A DNA stretch of 64,000 nt from Aureitalea marina. GTDB taxonomy: Bacteria > Bacteroidota > Bacteroidia > Flavobacteriales > Flavobacteriaceae. A program made the translations under genes and the position numbers. Of this stretch, positions 61,275 to 64,000 are shown piece by piece (positions within the stretch are counted from its first letter, which is position 1; every line of letters starts with the position of its first letter). The stretch is taken from the NCBI RefSeq assembly GCF_002943755.1, contig NZ_MQUB01000001.1, positions 248,001 through 312,000 of the forward strand. The letters are read 5' to 3'. The notes under the pieces are model-generated. The model made no database searches. It saw only the letters and a list, made by a program, of their open reading frames with translations, and had not been told where the DNA came from.

Positions 61275-62900
61275 CTATCCCAGGAAAGGATATCTGTAAT
61301 CCGTTGGTGTTACAAAGGTCTCTTTCACCATACGGGGAGAGATCCAGCGATACAAATTCAGCTTACTTCCCGCTTTGTCGTTGGTTCCGCTTCCTCTGGC
61401 GCCTCCAAATGGTTGCTGACCAACAACTGCACCTGTTGGCTTGTCGTTGATGTAGAAGTTACCGGCAGCATTTTCCAAGGCTTGAACCGCCTCTTCCAAA
61501 GCGTATCTGTCTTCGCTGAAAACAGCTCCGGTCAATGCATACTCTCCAGTCTCATCAACCAGTTGCAGGGTTTCTGACCATTGGTTGTCCGGATAGACGT
61601 AAATGGTGACCACAGGCCCAAAGAGCTCGGTACACATGGTGGTGTACTTCGGATTATCGGTCTTGATCACCGTCGGCTCAATGAAGTATCCCTTGGACTT
61701 GTCGTAATTACCCCCTGCAATGATCTGCGCATCGCTATCAGACTTGGCTTGATCAATAAAGCTGGCCAGTTTGTCAAACGACCCCTCGTGGATCACCGCA
61801 GTGACAAAATTGTTAAGATCTTCTGGAGACCCCATACTAATGGAAGCCAAGTCAGCTTTAAGATAGCCTTCCACCTCGTTCCACATAGAGGCGGGGATGT
61901 AGCATCGGCTTGCAGCACTACACTTTTGTCCCTGGAATTCGAAGGCACCTCGAGTAATTGCCGTGGCCACTTGTTTAGGATTAGAAGTGGGGTGTGCCAC
62001 AATGAAATCCTTACCTCCGGTTTCCCCTACGATACGAGGATAAGTCTTGTAGGTGTGGATCTGAGTTCCGATCTTTTTCCAGAGGTCCTTAAATACGTTG
62101 GTGGAACCAGTGAAATGCAGCCCACTAAAATCAGGACTGGCTAGCACTGTTTCTGTGATCATCACCGGATCTCCCATTACCATATTGATGACCCCGGCGG
62201 GAACGCCTGCTTCACGGAAAACATCCATGATCACTTTGGCAGAATAGACCTGGCTATCCGATGGCTTCCAGACAACTACATTTCCCATTAGGGCTGCACT
62301 GGCGGGTAGATTCCCGGAAATCGCCGTGAAATTAAACGGAGTGATGGCGTAGATAAAACCTTCTAATGGACGGTATTCCAGTCTGTTCCATGCACCCGAG
62401 GTAGACTCTGGCTGCTCGGCATAGATCTCCGTCATGAATTGTACATTGAATCTAAGGAAATCGATCAATTCGCAGGCAGCGTCGATCTCGGCCTGGTGCA
62501 CAGTTTTGGATTGAGCCAACATAGTGGCCGCGTTGATCTTAGCGCGGTAAGGTCCAGCGATCAATTCAGCAGCGCGGAGGAAGATGCCAGCTCGCTGTTC
62601 CCAAGGCATTTTTGACCATTTCTTTCGAGCTTCCAGGGCCGTATCGATCGCTTCCTGCACCAGTGACTGGTCGGCTTTGTGATAAACACCCAGACTGTGC
62701 TGGTGGTCGTGTGGAGGAGCCATGTTACCGGTATCTCCCGTTTCCACCTCTTTTCCATTGATGAACATAGGCACATCGATCCGGCTATGATACATTTTTT
62801 TATAGGTAGCCAGAACTTCTTCGCGTTCTGCACTACCAGGGGCATAGCCCATGACCGGTTCGTTTACGGCAACCGGAACTTCATAAAATCCTTTTCCCAT
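61275..62900 (-). CDS. pruA: L-glutamate gamma-semialdehyde dehydrogenase (1-pyrroline-5-carboxylate dehydrogenase)
   Basis: The enzyme oxidises glutamate semialdehyde to glutamate in proline degradation. The 541-residue aldehyde dehydrogenase has the catalytic Glu in VGETGGKDF and Cys in FEFQGQKCSAASR, and the NAD-binding GLHFTGSTNVFKDLW. No separate proline dehydrogenase gene is in the window. A -7 box lies 34 bases upstream. Confidence 0.95.
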   Translation of the reverse strand: MGKGFYEVPVAVNEPVMGYAPGSAEREEVLATYKKMYHSRIDVPMFINGKEVETGDTGNMAPPHDHQHSLGVYHKADQSLVQEAIDTALEARKKWSKMPWEQRAGIFLRAAELIAGPYRAKINAATMLAQSKTVHQAEIDAACELIDFLRFNVQFMTEIYAEQPESTSGAWNRLEYRPLEGFIYAITPFNFTAISGNLPASAALMGNVVVWKPSDSQVYSAKVIMDVFREAGVPAGVINMVMGDPVMITETVLASPDFSGLHFTGSTNVFKDLWKKIGTQIHTYKTYPRIVGETGGKDFIVAHPTSNPKQVATAITRGAFEFQGQKCSAASRCYIPASMWNEVEGYLKADLASISMGSPEDLNNFVTAVIHEGSFDKLASFIDQAKSDSDAQIIAGGNYDKSKGYFIEPTVIKTDNPKYTTMCTELFGPVVTIYVYPDNQWSETLQLVDETGEYALTGAVFSEDRYALEEAVQALENAAGNFYINDKPTGAVVGQQPFGGARGSGTNDKAGSKLNLYRWISPRMVKETFVTPTDYRYPFLG

Positions 62901-62933
62901 TTCAGTAAAAATTATCCTTGGGTTAAACTGCGC

Positions 62934-62942
62934 ACAAAGGTA
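62934..62942 (-). promoter_or_regulatory. -7 box TACCTTTGT for pruA
   Basis: On the minus strand TACCTTTGT matches TANNTTTG and lies 34 bases upstream of the pruA ATG. No TTG is present at the usual spacing. Confidence 0.5.
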
Positions 62943-63105
62943 CGATTTTAAGGTCGAATTCTCAGGCTGTCCGAAGCTTGAATTTGGTATGATCTGACCT
63001 TGGTATTACAATCCAAAAAGTGACTCATTTCTGGTCGAATCTGTAAGTTTCCCGCTCATTTTGCTACTTTTAACTAGTTATCCCCAACAAACGGGTTTGC
63101 AATCT

Positions 63106-64000
63106 ATGAGTAAGACCACCGAAATAATTGTACTGGCCTATCCGGACACCTTTGTGACCATGAGTGACGAATGGATCTGCAAGGTCCTGCCCCTAGTTGG
63201 ACTTGGGACTCGTCATTATATCAAAGCAGGTCATGCAGCCATGCTGCTGGTTGATCCTTCAAGGGAACTACACTATTTTGACTTTGGTCGTTATATCACG
63301 CCCAAGGGATATGGCCGTGTGAGAAGTAAGGAAACAGATGCCGAATTAAAGATCCCGATCCTTGCTAGTTATGATGCCCACGGAGAGATCACTAATTTGG
63401 ACGACATTCTCCTGTGGCTGGATAAACATCCGGACCGCACCCATGGTGAAGGACGATTACTGGCCTCGGTCTGCAAAGCGGTAGACCACCAAAAAGCCTG
63501 TGATTATATCTTGGGCTTACAAAAAAGAGGAAGTATTCCTTATGGTGCTTTCCACAAGAATGGAAGCAATTGTTCTCGTTTTGTGGCCGATACCCTTTTA
63601 GCTTCGACCTCTAGCGGTCGGATCAGGAGAAGGCTTCAATGGAACAAACTTTTTACTCCCAGTACAGTGGGTAATGTTGAGATCGCCTCAAGCCAGAGAG
63701 AAATGTACCTGGTGGAGAATGGAGAAGTGAGCAGCTACAACGGGTCCGCATTTAGGGAAAACCTCAAAAATTACTTTGATAAGAGGCCAAAAGGCGAGAA
63801 TAATGAACGTTCTCTGGCAGAATGTGCCATCCCCTTGCAAGCACAGTTTCTGGATGGAATTGGGAGTCAGGCTTGGTTTTACATCGATCCGGACCCCCTG
63901 GGTGATGACCTCTTCCGGATCATGCGGTATTCATCTTCCGGACAACTGGATTATGACGGGGTTTTTAAGTCCTCAGAATTCGATCTCAGCCGTCCATATC
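63106..64000 (+). CDS. Hypothetical protein with NCSRFV motif (partial, runs off the right edge)
   Basis: The frame starts at ATG 63106 and stays open to the window end, giving 298 codons with no stop. The N-terminal part (EIIVLAYPDTFVTM, LPLVGLGTRHYIKAGHAAMLLVD, YFDFGRYITPKGYGR) and GSIPYGAFHKNGSNCSRFV suggest a papain-like, possibly circularly permuted NlpC/P60-type fold, with a likely catalytic Cys in NCSRF and His in KAGHA. I recall a DUF6695-type flavobacterial family of this look, but cannot verify it. There is no signal peptide. Confidence 0.8.
   Translation, partial: MSKTTEIIVLAYPDTFVTMSDEWICKVLPLVGLGTRHYIKAGHAAMLLVDPSRELHYFDFGRYITPKGYGRVRSKETDAELKIPILASYDAHGEITNLDDILLWLDKHPDRTHGEGRLLASVCKAVDHQKACDYILGLQKRGSIPYGAFHKNGSNCSRFVADTLLASTSSGRIRRRLQWNKLFTPSTVGNVEIASSQREMYLVENGEVSSYNGSAFRENLKNYFDKRPKGENNERSLAECAIPLQAQFLDGIGSQAWFYIDPDPLGDDLFRIMRYSSSGQLDYDGVFKSSEFDLSRPY

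Noticed and set aside
1-64000. CRISPR arrays, transposases, prophage genes or an origin of replication
   Set aside because: I looked for regularly spaced repeats, transposase or integrase proteins, phage structural genes and DnaA-box clusters and saw none.

Overview
The window reads as a chromosomal segment of a marine-type Flavobacteriaceae (Bacteroidota). This rests on several things seen in the sequence. The gliding genes gldB-gldC sit beside nadE, and porT (type IX secretion) sits beside ubiE/menG. Two secreted proteins end in type IX (T9SS) sorting domains. The primary sigma factor is short, Shine-Dalgarno sequences are scarce, and -7 boxes of the Bacteroidota form TANNTTTGC recur, with one complete TTG-N18-TATCTTTGC promoter upstream of a yqeY-like gene. 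I cannot name the genus. No insertion sequence, prophage, CRISPR array or rRNA operon is visible.

Layout. 1-7.5 kb: the tail of queA, a secreted lysyl-endopeptidase-like protease, rlmN, a second T9SS substrate, a polyprenyl diphosphate synthase, then an ECF sigma factor / membrane protein / coiled-coil outer-membrane protein trio. 7.5-14.3 kb: dnaG, a NarL-type regulator, nadE, gldB-gldC, engB and a hydrolase. 14.4-29.9 kb: a compact division and cell-wall (dcw) cluster mraZ-rsmH-ftsL-PBP-murE-mraY-murD-ftsW-murG-murC-ftsQ-ftsA-ftsZ, preceded by 10-bp-spaced MraZ-type boxes. murF and ddl are absent from it. murG is interrupted by a one-base frameshift in a G run. 30-30.9 kb: yqeY, tRNA-Arg(TCG) and a 420-bp non-coding stretch with a duplicated structured repeat. 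31-38.5 kb: an accessory-looking block of small lipoproteins, secreted proteins and outer-membrane barrels. 38.5-64 kb: housekeeping genes, namely an MtfA-like peptidase, ypdA, rpe, rpoD, pnp, rpsO, accD, fbaA, a TamL-like lipoprotein barrel, a SpoU methyltransferase, porT, menG, trkA-trkH, purT, an aminotransferase, a fatty-acid desaturase, rsmG, pruA and an incomplete gene at the right edge.

How the genes work together. The dcw cluster makes lipid II (murE, mraY, murD, murG, murC) and builds the septum (FtsA/FtsZ ring, FtsQ/FtsL, FtsW and a PASTA-tailed transpeptidase). GldB/GldC and PorT belong to gliding and type IX secretion, whose likely cargo includes the proteins at 195-1853 and 2983-3894. 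TrkA/TrkH take up potassium. AccD, the desaturase and the polyprenyl synthase feed membrane-lipid and isoprenoid synthesis.

Main points for a second look: (1) the murG frameshift, and a parallel short G run in the tRNA; (2) two 90-nt repeats after the tRNA whose hairpin stems differ in sequence but both pair perfectly; (3) DnaG and AccD both lacking every canonical zinc-ribbon ligand; (4) a response regulator with Glu at the phospho-acceptor position; (5) MraZ boxes upstream of mraZ; (6) a 9-bp inverted repeat enclosing the rpsO -7 box.
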